From Paraphaeosphaeria minitans (taxonomy: Eukaryota > Ascomycota > Dothideomycetes > Pleosporales > Didymosphaeriaceae): DNA of 64,000 nucleotides. Every line of letters begins with the position of its first letter. The stretch's first letter is position 1. The notes beneath the pieces were generated by a model that saw only the letters and a program-made list of their open reading frames with translations, did no database searches and was not told the DNA's origin. The stretch lies in NCBI GenBank assembly GCA_015832175.1, contig WJXW01000011.1:1240001-1304000 (forward strand), written 5' to 3'. Made by a program: the position numbers and the translations under genes. This document shows, in pieces, positions 42,911 through 55,293 of this stretch.

Positions 42911-45075
42911 ATGGCACCGGCAGAAGCCTTGACCGTCCCCACGGAATGTGGCGCATCTGCGAACCAACCCAAGAAGAGATGGCAAAGCCGTGTGCCATTC
43001 GCATCATCAAAAAGCGAACAAGGCCTGAGTCGCCCAACCACGCGCGGGAGCAGGCGTTCCGGCGCGAACAAGAAAAAGGATGCATGGTGGAAGACAAAGC
43101 TTTTCGCTGGCATGTATAATGACATCCGGAGAAGAGCACCGTTCTACTGGAGCGACTTCAGAGACGCGTGGGACTATCGTGTCGTCCCTGCGACTGTCTA
43201 TATGTATTTTGCCAAGTATGTCCGCGGATCCATGCATTGCGACCAAGATCCCTACTTGGAGACGTGAACGCCCGTTCGAATTTACGCCATCGACATTGAA
43301 GTCGGTTCTGGCGGCTGCCTTGAGGATGGCCATAATGGACTGACGTTCTTGCAGCATCCTCCCCGCCCTGGCCTTCAGTTTGGACATGTTCGCGAAGACG
43401 GACCGGAGTTTTGGTGTCAACGAGGTGCTCCTATCATCTGTGCTCGCATCGGTAGTCTTCTCTCTGGCCGCGTGTCAGCCGCTTGTCATTGTGGGCGTGA
43501 CGGGTAAGCCATGATTATCCACCAGGAATCGCCAGCTCACCTCTTCACAGGTCCTATAACCGTATTCAACTACACCGTCTACGACATCATAACACCGCGA
43601 GGCACTAACTACTTTGCCTTCATGGCATGGATTGGCATGTAAGCTTCTTCGGAGATGCTAGTGCGAGGTAGAGTCTGGCTGATACCTGCAGATGGTCACT
43701 GATCTTCCACTGGATCCTCGCCATTACGAACTCGTGCAACGCACTCCGCTATGTGACTCGCTTTTCCTGTGACATCTTCGGATTCTACGTTGCTTTTATC
43801 TACCTGCAGAAAGGGATTCAGGTTCTGACTCGTCAATGGGAGATATCTGACGCCTCAGCCTACCTCTCCATTGCCATAGCGCTGCTCGTTACAGTGGTAG
43901 CATACATATGTGGTATTCTAGGCGGCTCCTCCCTCTTCCAGCGCCAAATTCGCAAGTTCGTCGAGGATTACGGGACGCCTCTGACTGTTGTATTCTTCAC
44001 AGGCTTTGTACACATTGGCAAGATGGCGAACATCGAGCTGCTCAAGCTGCCGACGAGCAAGGCTTTTTTCCCGACCACGGACCGCGGCTGGTTTATACAC
44101 TTCTGGGACATCAGCGTCGGAGATGTTTTCCTCGCCATGCCGTTCGCTGTCCTCCTTACGATCCTCTTCTGGTTTGACCACAACGTATCCTCCCTCATCG
44201 CCCAAGGCACCGAGTTCCCACTACGCAAACCCGCCGGCTTTCACTGGGACCTCTTCCTCCTGGGCCTCACCACCGGCGTCGCCGGCATCCTGGGAATCCC
44301 CTTCCCCAACGGCCTCATCCCCCAAGCCCCCTTCCACACGACCTCCCTCTGCGTCACGCGCACCGTCTCCGACCACGAAGACGAGGCCAACAAAGGCCAC
44401 ACGCGCCGCATTGTCGACCACGTCGTCGAGCAGCGCGTCTCGAACCTCGCGCAGGGCCTGCTCACGCTCGGCACCATGACGGGCCCGCTCCTCATCGTCC
44501 TGCACCTCATCCCACAGGCCGTGCTCGCAGGCCTCTTCTTCGTAATGGGCATCCAGGCGCTCGAGGGCAACGGCATCACGCTCAAGATGCTGTTCCTCAT
44601 GCGCGACAAGCACCTCACCGCGCGCTCGGACCCGCTGATGCGCATCGAGCGGCGCAGCGCCATCTGGGTGTTCATCGCGCTGGAGCTGGTCGGGTTCGGC
44701 GCCACGTTCGCGATCACGCAGACGATTGCGGCGATTGGGTTCCCTGTGTTCATCTTGCTGTATATCCCTATGCGCACGTGGGGCATGCCGAGGTGGTTTA
44801 CCGAGGCAGAACTGAGGATTCTGGATGCGCCGACGGCGAGTCCCTTTACGATGGAGAGCGTGGGCGGGAACCACGGGGAGGTTGTGGAGGAGGAGACGAG
44901 CGGTGTGTTTGATGAGAGCGATGAGGCGGAGAGGGGTGAGCGGAGTGGAAGGCGGCCGTCGAGGCATGAGAGTATAGTAGAAGAGGGCAGGCGGAATGCG
45001 GAGGGCGCGAGTCGCAGGCGAAGTAGTTTCCAGACTGCGGAGGGCATGGAGCTGGATAATATCGAGAAGGCATAG
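42911..45075 (+). CDS. BOR1-like anion (borate/bicarbonate) transporter
   Basis: Member of the SLC4-type HCO3 transporter family, in fungi a plasma or vacuolar membrane borate exporter. Four exons (42911-43215, 43355-43503, 43551-43638, 43692-45075) join to 641 aa. After a basic cytosolic N terminus, DIRRRAPFYWSDFRDAW leads to the transmembrane core: YFANILPALAFSLDMF across intron 1, VVFSLAACQPLVIVGVTGPITVFNYT across intron 2, then AFMAWIGIWSLIFHWI across intron 3, and later GLTTGVAGILGIPFPNGLIPQAPFHT, GTMTGPLLIVLHLIPQAVLAGLFFVMG. The C-terminal tail is acidic and Arg/Ser-rich. All junctions keep phase. Borate as the substrate is inferred from the family. Confidence 0.92.
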
Positions 45076-45429
45076 ACCGTGTGGATAGAGGGTAAGATGC
45101 CTTGTGTGTAGTAGGGAAACATGCGTAAGCATCAAGCACACAAAAGTAAGCAAGTCAACGATTTACTTTCAAAGCTGTATGAAGCTAAGAATTTTGTATC
45201 TAATTCCTCTTGTGAAATACCTCCAGCCGTCAATCTTTGCCGCATGTATCCCCGGAAGAAGCTCACGGCATATCCAGCCCTATACCGTTCCAAGATAATG
45301 ACGACTGTATGCCTGCTCGAATGCCGCAACTCCATCTCAGTTGCCGTAAATCATATCCAATCCATGTCTCGCCCATGCGCAAATTGCCATTTGCGTAATG
45401 CGGAGCCATGCCGACCGGTAGCTAGACGC
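45076..45429. other. Convergent intergenic region
   Basis: About 350 bp between the 3' ends of the BOR1-like gene and the next minus-strand gene; nothing else seen. Confidence 0.5.
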
Positions 45430-46087
45430 TTACCAGGAGGCGTTGAGGTAGCACTTGAGAGACGCAGCTCGCTTGTCGAAGCCGTAGTTGCCCAAGTCGG
45501 CGAGCTTTTCAATATCCATCATGGTAGACTTGTGGACCTCGACAGAGTCGCCCTGGCAGCCGTCCTCGCTGTGCATCTGTCAGTTTATGTTCTCCGTATT
45601 GAAACACGAGAGCAATGGGCAGCGACGTACGCGTAGAGCTTGCAGGCAGACGGGCGAAAACCATTCCGTCCGGGATACTGGAAGGAAGCCAAATACACTG
45701 AGGACGCGAAGTTGGGCCTGTTCGTTAAGCGTCAGTGATAATGTTCTGCCTCGTCATCCAGAGAACATGTATATGCACTCCAGAGAATGCGAGATACTTA
45801 CTTCACGCTGAAGCAGACAGCATTGCTACCGCCATTCTCGGGATGTTCGTCCACAGCCTTGGTGGTGCCGATCTTGAGCAGCTCGCCCTTGAAGTCCTTC
45901 TCGGCGTAGACCCGGACCTAGGTTTGTCAGTGTGCATCTCTTCCTCTATGCAGGCCAGGAGAAACCATGGCTCGTCACTTACGAGGACAGAGTCGCTGAG
46001 AGCCTCGCCCTGGTCAGGTACGGGTGCGGGTGCAGCGAGAATGGTGGCGGTCGAAGCCAGAATCAAGGCAACGGAAGAGAAGCGCAT
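45430..46087 (-). CDS. Small secreted Cys-containing protein (effector-like)
   Basis: Predicted 148-aa secreted protein in four exons: 46087-45983, 45917-45802, 45717-45631 and 45568-45430. The signal peptide is MRFSSVALILASTATILAAP. The mature part reads RVYAEKDFKGELLKIGTT, then AVCFSVKPNFASSVYLASFQYP, RPSACKLYAEDGCQGDSVEV and ends KRAASLKCYLNASW, with four Cys that could form two disulfides. The last intron uses GTACGT and a GCACAG acceptor 7 nt beyond a nearer CAG that would break the frame. The segment from RVYAEKDFKGELLKI resembles the start of beta/gamma-crystallin-like or killer-toxin-fold proteins, but I do not assign one. No function is shown by the sequence. Confidence 0.82.
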
Positions 46088-47140
46088 TTTGGAAGTTGCT
46101 GCTGCTGATAAGTGGTGTCGTGTGTTATTTGAGGTAGGTACAAGGTGTTGGTATAAAGTGTGAGGTGTCGAGCGATTGAGGCAGCGGAAGCCGAAGTCAG
46201 CGTGTGCAACAGTCCGTAGTACGGCCCCTACTTGATTCTGGGTCGTACGTACTGTACTGGTATTTGTTCAGTACAGTAACCGCACCATACTATATTCCTA
46301 ATTAGGAAGGAGTCGAGTGTATATGAGGTGTTGAATATAGGAGATACAATAGATCTAGACCACTTTCGGTAATTTCCATTCCTAACTGGGAAGTGTATAG
46401 ACTACTTAAACTGTACCAGTCATGTACAGGCCCAGTTTTAGTACGAATCGTACGTACCACGTACTGTTGTGCACGCTGGGGCCCGAAGTTCTTAAACTCT
46501 GCCGGCGAGACTATGAGTGAGTGAAAGTCTCTTGCTCTGTGCTTTGGTTGAGAGGTGAAACGTGATTGCGGACGGGCGTGTGCCCAAAGTGGCCATGGCA
46601 GCGTCTATCAAGTTCGAGTAGATGCTACAGGATTTTCTCTTTCGCGGCTAGAGCTGATCCCGTGAAAAACAGGACTTGTCTGTTTCTGATAGAATGGCGT
46701 TAGCCAACTGGAACGACATGTGGAACTGGAAAAAGTAAATGAGCAAGATATATATGCGTCGCTGTTCAAGTCAGGTCTCACTCGACAAGTTGTAAAACAA
46801 ATCTAGCGTGAGCAGTGTCAGCGCAACTCGAGAACATTTTGGAAGATGTACTAGAAAATACGCGAGACGACAAGTGTGCAAGATGTTCATGTCGTACCGA
46901 ATGCGAATTCTGTACAGAGAAACTAACCCTATCCGGTAGATACACAAGATAGGTAAGACCCATCCATGCTTGGGTTTACTGCTTGTCCGTAAAGCTTTCG
47001 ACAGAGAAATCCCACAGCACGGTGTACAACCGATCATTCCCAACGCCGTCTGTTTCTGAATGATGATACATGCCCATACCGAAGGCAATGAAGGCGAAAA
47101 CTTGAATACTTTGTTGCGTGGTCCAAGGAGACAAATAGTC
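46088..47140. other. Intergenic region upstream of the secreted protein gene
   Basis: About 1.05 kb. It is rich in GTAC-containing words (GTACGTACTGTACTGG, CAGTACAGTAACC, GTACGTACCACGTACTG) between about 46230 and 46470. No gene is supported. Confidence 0.5.
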
Positions 47141-49377
47141 TCACGCCGTTAGAAAGGGTCCACAGTAATCTCGTAGAACCGCGACAAGATCATCCTGTCT
47201 CTGTAACTGCAGGTATAGTTTCTCAACAACCTCCTGGCATTTTTTTAAATCTTGAAGCTCCGACTGCTTAAGGTACTTGCTCTCGTTACCAGCCACGTCG
47301 GTACGGTTCGCTTTGTTTAAGAGCTCTTTGGCCTTCTCTTGTTCGAAATTGATACGTTGCAATATTCGCAACTGAGCTTTATATGTGTCGTGTAGGAGAC
47401 GCTCTCTCGCTCGTTGGATGTCGTACCAAACTAGATGGTTGGACAGTTTTGCTTCTCGCCTGTCAACCTTCGGGACTTCCTGAGTCTCGACGTAGCCTTG
47501 CAAGGCAAGGTCATTAACCACCTTTCGGACAGTGGCCGCTGATGCCATCAACGTATTGCAAACAGATCGTTCTTCGAGCTTCCCCTTCCTAAGGAGTGCA
47601 CGAACGAGTTTTCGACCGTTGACGCCATGTTTTGCAAGAAGTGTATCTTCAATCTCGTGCTGAATTAAGTGTTTCGCCATCAGATCAAAGTCAACTCTAT
47701 ATTGACCGCGAGCATGCCAGGTGGTAAAGTGAAGGGGGTGGTCCACGAGAAGTTGCATGTGGCCCTCCACGAGTTCTTCACGTTGGTGAAAACTGAGGGT
47801 TGTGTGATCGACTGGTTGCGCAAGTACACCCTTTCCATTAGAAGTGGTTTTGGCTATGCGAGCGACGGCGTGCGGATCAAGCCCATTGCAGATGTCCAGC
47901 CCATGTATCTTGGCCTGCTGGGCAATGTCCCTGGTATTGACGATATGGTCGAGGTTGGGCTCCCATTGTGGCTGGTCTTCCATGTTCGCGGGTGCTGGAT
48001 CGGAATAGTCCTCGAAGCAACGAGGTATATTCTTTTCTAAGGATCGTAGAATGATCTCGTATAGCCGGGCAGTGGTGGAGCCGATGAGCTGTTCGACTAG
48101 GCCGACAAGGTGATGGGTACGCATGGCAACAGCTGTTTTCTCCGGGTTAACGCGAATGACCAAGTCGTCCTCGGGAGAATGGCGGCAGTTCTTAATGCTG
48201 GCGTACTGTCCGTCGTTCAGCCTCTGTCGTGCACACGGATCACAATCAGCGGCGTTGGCTTTCCGTTTGCGGGAGGAGGAGGAGGAGTTGGGGAGTTCAA
48301 GCCATGCATCGCGAATGCGACGCTTGTTCGCCATGACGAGCTGTGACAGCTTGTCCTTGTCTTTGGTGCCGGTGGGGAAGGAGCCACCGAAATGTTCTTG
48401 GAGGGCCTGTTGTTGCGCAAAGTTGTAAAGGTCTTCTGGTGAGAGGTACTGTGCCTCAGAGGCTTGGATAACCCAGCCGTGCTCCATTAAAGTGTGCACG
48501 ATGTCATACAACTCGTCGGCAGATGTGACAGTGTCTTTGTCGCCAGAAGCCGCGACTCCTGTACTGGTATTTGTCAAGCCGTCTCCTTGCTGCGACGATG
48601 GGAAGTATGCATCGAGCAAATCTGCCAGCGACGTGTGTCCCAATGTAAGCAGGTTCGAGATGACGTTGGAGGCTTTCTGGCCGAAGCGTTCCTCGACGAA
48701 AGCGGCGATCTTTCCAACGCGGACAAGATCATAACACTGGCACCAGTCCGGTTCGTAGAATGTAGTGGGTTCGGTGGAGGGCGAGTGGAAGACAAGGTGC
48801 TGTTGAGCCAAGACCACGAGGCCATGGCCAATCTGGATCCTATTCAGGTAGCTAGACTGCTTGAGTTCGCTGCTTCGCTGGCGACCGCGACGTTCAAGGA
48901 CGTTTAATACGCGCTTTACAGAGTCAGAAATGCGCGCTCGATAGGAGGAAAAGGAGTAGGTGCGAAGTCAGGGCGAGGGAACAGAAGCAGGCGCAAAGTC
49001 AGTGCGAGTGAAGACAGGATAGGACATGTCACAGCCAAGTAAGAAACAAGTCTTTCTGGCATAGGCGTTCCTGACTAGACTCGCAGTGACTTTGCGACCG
49101 CTTCTGAGGACTCGTAGTGAGTTTGTACTCGCTCTTGAGGCACCGCAGGACGAAAGCGCCGTCGGAAGTTGGTGTCTGTAGCGAGAGCGCGCAGAATTTT
49201 CGTCCTGGGAAGAGGCGTATGTGCACTGGGGCCAACGTACCGCGGGCAGGTCACCGTGAATATCCTGGACAAGAAATGTGCATAGCTGGGCAAAGACCTG
49301 GTCGCGTGTTATTCACAAAACATGGGCGCATATGAGGTGCTCCAACGTACCGGAGTCGCTCGCTGAGTGTACGACAT
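47141..49377 (-). CDS. RPC82: RNA polymerase III subunit Rpc82 (C82/RPC3)
   Basis: Pol III-specific subunit that helps initiation at tRNA and 5S genes. Three exons (49377-49351, 49297-49241, 48913-47141) give 618 aa. The two tiny first exons encode MSYTQRATP and VFAQLCTFLVQDIHGDLPA; exon 3 continues RVLNVLERRGRQRSSELKQSS, restoring the winged-helix start of the family (LCTLLV...GEL.AR). Later segments: IQIGHGLVVLAQQHLVFHS, VERFGQKASNVISNLL-like helix (EERFGQKASNVISNLLTLGH), the extended winged-helix part LLRKGKLEERSVCNTLMASAATVRKVVNDL and a C-terminal coiled coil. The long ORF alone lacks an ATG at its start. Both small exons end in the same donor context CGGTACGTTGG. Intron 2 is long (327 nt). 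Confidence 0.9.
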
Positions 49378-49679
49378 GTTGCCTAGATATTCTGGTGGGA
49401 GGATGTTTGAAGAGTGAAGACATAGCGCGCAGCCGGGCTGTTAGGCGTCGCTGCATGTCAGGTTTGCTCTTACGCTGAGGTGCAGAACCGTGGATCAAAA
49501 GTAAGAGCAGCGGGGAGAATCGTGGTGATGACCCAGCGCAACCAATCACACACGGCTTATGTCACCCCCTTCAGTTTCCTCACAACTTCACTAATCGTCG
49601 CCCTTGGCCTGCCCCATCCCATCCATTGCCGCCTCCCCACACATCGATCGCAGCCCCGTAGCTCGGCGTCCGCTTCACC
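49378..49679. promoter_or_regulatory. Shared divergent promoter region RPC82 / QCR2
   Basis: Only 302 bp separate the start codons of RPC82 (-) and QCR2 (+). No specific element is identified; a CCAATCAC motif lies at about 49540-49547. Confidence 0.5.
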
Positions 49680-51222
49680 ATGTTCTCTCGATCGACCGCC
49701 TGCCGGGGCGCCCAGAGAGCGGCGCGCCAGGCCGTCCGGCCCTCGCAACGCCGCGGCCTCGCAGCTCCTGCCTCAGGATCCTTCCAGTACCAGGCCGGCG
49801 ACGCAAAGGGCGTCAAGTTCGCCAGCAGAGACTATGCCGGCGCGACCACGACGCTGGCCCTCGTGGCTAAGGCCGGTACGCGATACCAGCCGTTGCCCGG
49901 CCTGACCGAGGCCCTGCAGCACTTTGCATTCCGGGTACGCCATGGAGCGCCCTCCGAGCTGTGTCGAGCTCTGCTAATGCTCAATTGCCCTCCAGAGCAC
50001 CGACAGACGCTCAACACTGCGCATTGTCCGCGAATCCGAGCTCCTGGGAGCTCAGCTCTCCGCCTACCACACCCGCGAGGCCCTGGTCCTCGAGGCCAAG
50101 TTTCTCCGCGACGACCTGCCCTACTACGTCGAGCTCTTCGGCGAGATCGCCTCCTCCACAAAGTACCAGCGTACGCAGCACGCAACCGCAGAGATTCAAG
50201 ACAGTGCTAACTGGGACAGCCCATGTTTACTTCGAGGAGGTCCTCCCCATGCTCCAGTTCTCCCACAAGCGCTTCCTCGCCAACCCGCTAGACATGGCCA
50301 TCAACTCCGCACACGGTCTTGCTTTCCACCGCGGCCTGGGCAACCCCACCGCCTCGTCGTCGTCGCACCCCTACACCAAGTACCTCGAAGCCGACACGGT
50401 TGAGTGGTACTCAAAGGTCGCCTACGCCAAGCCCAACGTCGCCCTCGTTGCCAACGGTGCCGAGCACAGCGACCTGAGCAAGTGGACAAGCGAGTTCTTC
50501 GATGGCCTTCCAGCCTCGCCTATCGAGCAGGTCACCACTGGCACCGAGCAGACCAAGTACCACGGAGGTCAGGAGCGCATTGCCCACGCCAGTGCCAATG
50601 CTTTCGTCGTTGCTTTCCCCGGATCCAGCTCTCCCTCCGGCAAGTTCTACAAGCCTGAGATCGCCGTTCTCGCGTCGCTGCTCGGCGGCCAGTCCAGCAT
50701 CAAGTGGTCTTCCGGCTTCTCGCTGCTCGGCAACGCAAAGGCCTCGCCCTCTACTTCTGTCAAGACGACCAGCGCCATCTACTCTGACGCTGGCCTTCTC
50801 TACACTGCCATTACCGGTAACGCCGAATACGTTGCGCAGACCGCCAAGACCACTGTCGAGCTCATCCAGAAGATTGCTGCTGGCGATATTCCTCAGGAGC
50901 TTTTCCAGAAGGCGAAGGCTGCTGCCAAGTTCACCGAGCTTGAGTACGGCCAGGATACCACCGCCGGCCTCGTCTACACTGGCTCTGGTCTCATCAGCAA
51001 CAACCAGTCCTACCAGATTGACGAGGTTGCCAAGGCCATCGATGGCGTCACAGAAGAGGCCGTCAAGTCGGTAAGTCTAGCCACTCGTTTATATCTAATA
51101 AGCAGAATACTGACAATGATCTTCAGGCCGCCAAGTCATTACTCGAGCAGAAGGCATCAGTATCAGCCGTCGGTGACCTCCACGTGCTGCCGTTCGCTGA
51201 GGACCTTGGCCTCATTGTGTAA
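49680..51222 (+). CDS. QCR2: Cytochrome bc1 complex core subunit 2 (Qcr2)
   Basis: Structural core protein of mitochondrial complex III, related to the processing peptidases but without the zinc site. Four exons (49680-49934, 49996-50170, 50220-51070, 51127-51222) encode 458 aa. The start MFSRSTACRGAQRAARQAV is an Arg/Ala-rich presequence. The body shows KGVKFASRDYAGATTTLALV, GTRYQPLPGLTEALQHFAF, ELLGAQLSAYHTREALVLEAKFLRDDLP, and the C terminus ends in DLHVLPFAEDLGLIV. The HxxEH zinc motif is not seen, as expected for core 2. All introns are GT-AG; the last one separates the final 31 residues. Divergent from RPC82. Confidence 0.94.
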
Positions 51223-51714
51223 ATACAACATAAGTAGAACGTGGTGGTGGTGCGAAGCGTTGCTTGGTCAGGGGCTTGATGTAACATTACCTGTGATTAG
51301 TCCCAGATAGAAGTGTCTTATATGAAGATTTCTCATTTGTTACCTGCTATGATCTTGAACATGCCATATGCGTCTTCTCTTCAAGTGTGGATTCCGGGAG
51401 GAAAGTGTTCCGACCTCGCACTGTATTCGTGAGAGGAGATGATTCATCAGTTTTGGTCTACAGTAAATTATCTCACTTTCAACAGCCGCCAGTGCGTATA
51501 TCCGAGGCAGCAAGCGCGCATCGGCGCTCAGACCACCAATCATCATCGCGCCCAACTGCGAACAACAACGCTCTCACCCATCCGCGACTACATTCTACGC
51601 CCGCCCAGACCCCGAGTCCGACTTATCCTCGCGGATATTCCATCGCAATCGCACAACCGCGCCTCCCCGAATAATACCATCGTCTGTCCCGAACCACCGC
51701 GTTCACCACCCACG
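51223..51714. other. Intergenic region, QCR2 to CENP-W
   Basis: About 490 bp between two plus-strand genes; the right half is C-rich and leader-like. Nothing else is recognised. Confidence 0.5.
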
Positions 51715-52079
51715 ATGCCACAAACCCTCTACCCCCGCGGCACCGTCAAGAAGATCGTAAAAGCGCACGCGAACCGCCCGCTCTCCAAGAACGCAGACAT
51801 TCTTATATTCTTGAAATACGCGCTGTTCATGCAGGAGTGAGTGCGTCCCGGTTTGGAAGATGTTATGCGCTGTTGTGAAGGGCGTTGTTTGTGGTTGTGT
51901 GGGAAGGAAGATCCGATGAATGCAGGAAGGGAAGAGAAGGGGATTGTAGCTCTGACTGACGTGCATACAGGGTTCTCAAGGAAGCGGGGATTGCGTCGAA
52001 ACAGGCTGGGGAAAGAGGCGTGAGTGCGAGGAGTGTGAGGAAGGTGAGGGAGGGGTGTTTGAGGAAGTTCAAGGGATAG
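51715..52079 (+). CDS. Kinetochore histone-fold protein CENP-W (Wip1)
   Basis: Inner kinetochore protein that pairs with CENP-T through a histone fold and binds centromeric DNA. Two exons, 51715-51836 and 51971-52079, give 76 aa. The sequence MPQTLYPRGTVKKIVKAH is typical for the start of fungal CENP-W, followed by ILIFLKYALFMQE and, after the 134-nt intron, VLKEAGIASKQAGERGVSAR SVRKVREGCLRKFKG. The basic first helix and the C-terminal ARSVRKV..LRKFKG motif are the key evidence. The intron begins GTGAGT in phase 2. The gene is too short to be seen as one open frame and is close to the 3' end of MAK10. Confidence 0.9.
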
Positions 52080-52289
52080 AGGGTGGCAGAGAATGGGCAG
52101 GGGGATGTCATCGAAAGAAAAGCAATCAGGGAATGGCTTCGAGGTGCGACACGGGGATTCGGCGTTTCGGTCACGGTTATGATACCCATTTGCAGTTCAC
52201 AGTTCACACCAAGGATATGATTTGAAACTTCGTTGGAGGCTTATGCTCAAATTTTAAGATCGAGTGTACAAACCACCTCCAGCAGCCAC

Positions 52290-54952
52290 CTACCCCTTCA
52301 CAATCTTCGGAACAATCCACCCCTCGACATACCTCTTGCTTGCCCCAGCCGGCGGGATCTCGATCTTGACTTGCACCTTGCTGCCAGGCTCAATGTCTTT
52401 GACTGCGCTCTTGAGTCCCGCAACAGTAACGCCCAACGCGATGCAACTCGCTAGCATACCCTGTATCTCCTTATTCCATGCTTGCTCCACGCCGCCCGCC
52501 TTGGACTCTTTAGCACCGTACTTCTTGACTTTTGCGAAGGCGTCCTTGGCATTTTTCAGCGAAGTATCGATGTCACTCCAGACTTTGCAGTCGGCTTGCC
52601 TTAGATCATCGTGGAGTGACGGCGAGGGGTCGGAGTAGGTTCCGTACGGTTGAACTGCGGCTTGAAATTCTTCGAAAGGTGGGACCTCGGGAGGTTGGAG
52701 TGAGAGGAAGGGTTTCATGCGAAGCTCGTAGCGCAGACTTTCGGTGGAGAACGGCCGATTGGGAGAGGGCAGAAGGCGGAGGTAGTTCGCAATCGTGTAG
52801 ATGCCGTGAAGAGCTTTCGCGAATGCGCTGATGCCTGTGGCCTGCTGGAGTTCGGAGTCAATAAAGGATATTTTCTCACTTGTGTTTTGAGCATCTTCGA
52901 AGCGCGAACTCTGGAGAAATTGCACCGTACGGTCGTTGGTGTGCTCTACACAGCGCTTCAATGCGTCTTTTCGCTTGGTCGCCATGAGTGACAGGAAGTA
53001 GTATATCCCGGCGTACTCGTCGGGAAGGTAGATGTCCTGTTCGAAACCTAGAACGACGACTTTTTCAATCATCCATAGCTTTTTGATGTATACCCACGTT
53101 TGAAGCGGACCGTCCATGACTTCCTCCGAGATAGTGAGCTGGAGGGCGTAGGCGATGAGATCAGCGTCGACAAACACCGCATCTTGTTGTAACATGTCCC
53201 ACGCTATGATGACGTGCGTGAGCATTCGGCGTAGGCGGCACTTGTTCTGGCCTAGGGCTACCCATAAGTCTAGATAGGATTGTCCCACTCGCTCCACGAA
53301 CTCATCGATCAAGAGGGCGAACTGCAACCGAGGCGATTTGGGCATGAGTGGATTGCGGGGTGGAGATAGCGCCCAGTTCGAAGGATCCAAGATGGGAGAC
53401 TCATGGAAGACGAATGATTGGACGTCTTCGAGAGGTAATGACACAGGTGCATTTAGGACATAGGGGTCGAAGAGGATGTTCGAGAGGTATGACCGCGAGT
53501 ATGTGAGAGGTGCTGGCTGGCGAGAAGCGAACGTCCATAAGAAGGATTGGTATTCCAGAGGGTCTGTTGGCAAGTCTTTGAAGCGAGTTGCTTCTTTACA
53601 ATCGATACAGAGTTGCTTTAGTGTCTGCAAAGCGTCTTTGAACTCGACCTGAACTATTGGCCGTGGTGGTACGGTTGATGCGAGTCGCCGTTGTATCTTG
53701 GTGCTGAAGGACCCGGGGACTGTCTTGCCCAAGATATGCGTATCGTTGACCTGATCGATGAATGGGACTACGGGCGGCCAAAAACTGGACAAGATCTCCA
53801 GTGGGCACTCAGGATCGAGAGCGCATAGGAAAGTCTTCCTGAAATGAAGTCTGGCTACGATTGCTGATCGAATGCCGCCATCAATTTGAAGATCGGGGCT
53901 ACATCATAATCAGTACATATAGAATCGTCTTTCGCTCTGTGCAGAGTTCAACTTACTCCTCAATCATCTCCACGCTTGCATCCAACTCGCGCAAGAACAC
54001 ATCTATTGGTGCCTGCACGAATAGCACACGATTATACGTGTGCGTGGAAAAGTCCTCTTCTTCAAAATAGTCCCTCGCCATGATCTTTGCTATCACGTAG
54101 TCACACCCCTTGATAAGGGCCAAACAATACGCTCTCAGCACGTCTAGCAACGTGCCCGGCCGCTTGTCATCCAGGATGTCGTCGCGATAGAACTGCGCTT
54201 GAGGAATGGACTCAGGCTCTGGCCAAAGGAGTCTGTCAATGTAGACCGAAGTAAACAGCGTCTGGGAGAGTGGATAACCTGTATGCCAGGCCATTTCGTA
54301 GCTCAGAAGCTGGTCCATGATGCCAATCAGTTCCTCCGGTAAGAGCGGGGCAAGCGGATCAAAGTCGTCTTCCAGAGTTTCGCCCGGTTGGAGGAAACCA
54401 CTGTCCATCTTGGGGTCCATGATCTGCACCCATGGTCAGACTTGGAGAGAATGATTGTTGGACAAGCCCTTACCTCAATTGCTCCGATGGATTCGAAGAG
54501 TGTGAAGTACTCATCCTTAACGAGCTGACCGACGTCGAGGGCTGGAGAACGGCGTCAGTAAAGACTTCCGACTACAGGTACACAAGCCAGGGTAGGCCAT
54601 TTCACGTGTTTGCGGAGCAGCTGGAGCACACGCAGCCTTGTCGCATGAAGGCATTCCGAAAGTCGGAACATCCCAAATAGCCCGAACACTTACCTTGACA
54701 AGCCGCCGTGAACTTCTCCGTCACATCACGAATATGAGGCGGCGCACCCCGCCTAGGTGCCTGTCGTAGTGGTAAGCTCGTTTGCGCAAATCTCGAGCTC
54801 TCTGCAGATGCAAAGGCGGGGCCTACAGCCTCATCAATACATAAGTACAAGGCGCGAAAGCATGCATGCTACGAACCTGTGCCATTAGAAGCTGTCAACG
54901 TATCGGCGTCGCTTGCGGTCGCGTCGTGGTAGAGGAGAGCTGGATCGGCCAT
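52290..54952 (-). CDS. MAK10: NatC N-terminal acetyltransferase auxiliary subunit Mak10 (Naa35)
   Basis: Large scaffold subunit of the NatC complex, which acetylates nascent N termini. Five exons (54952-54877, 54822-54694, 54541-54474, 54423-53957, 53898-52290) give 782 aa. The N terminus is MADPALLYHDATASD; the conserved core begins IRDVTEKFTAACQALDVGQLVKDEYFTLFESIGAIEIMDPKMDSG, with the diagnostic motif EIMDPKMDSG spanning intron 3. Further family segments are LLSYEMAWHTGYPLSQTLFTS and YCLALIKGCDYV. The C terminus ends KRYVEGWIVPKIVKG. Introns are 53-152 nt and keep phase. The first intron's donor GTTCGT is weak, so the first 25 residues are the least certain. Convergent with CENP-W (210 bp). 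Confidence 0.93.
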
Positions 54953-55293
54953 GATGCGCGGTTGCGCTTTGGTTGGGTGGAGTCGATTCCGATGCGGGAG
55001 TCAGGTACGGTAGTGTGGCAGCGCACTGGGGTGCACTTGTACCTCTCGAACAAGCTCTGTAGTGGAGCTACGAGCAAAGGCCCTACAATCGCCCTAGCAT
55101 CAAGTCACAGGTGATATTAGCCCGAGAGTGCAATTGAGGCTCAGATGTTGTCGTGCATTGGCTTTCTAGAATTTCCTCCACGAGTCCCTCGTTGATAGTA
55201 CAGAATATACACTTTCACCCTCCATTGCAGCCTCCCCCGGGTGTCCCTCGCCTCACTATGCCATCATCCATTTATTGCTCCTTGACTTCGAAT
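54953..55293. other. Intergenic region, ATP15 3' end to MAK10
   Basis: About 340 bp between two minus-strand genes. Nothing recognised beyond the expected MAK10 promoter. Confidence 0.5.
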
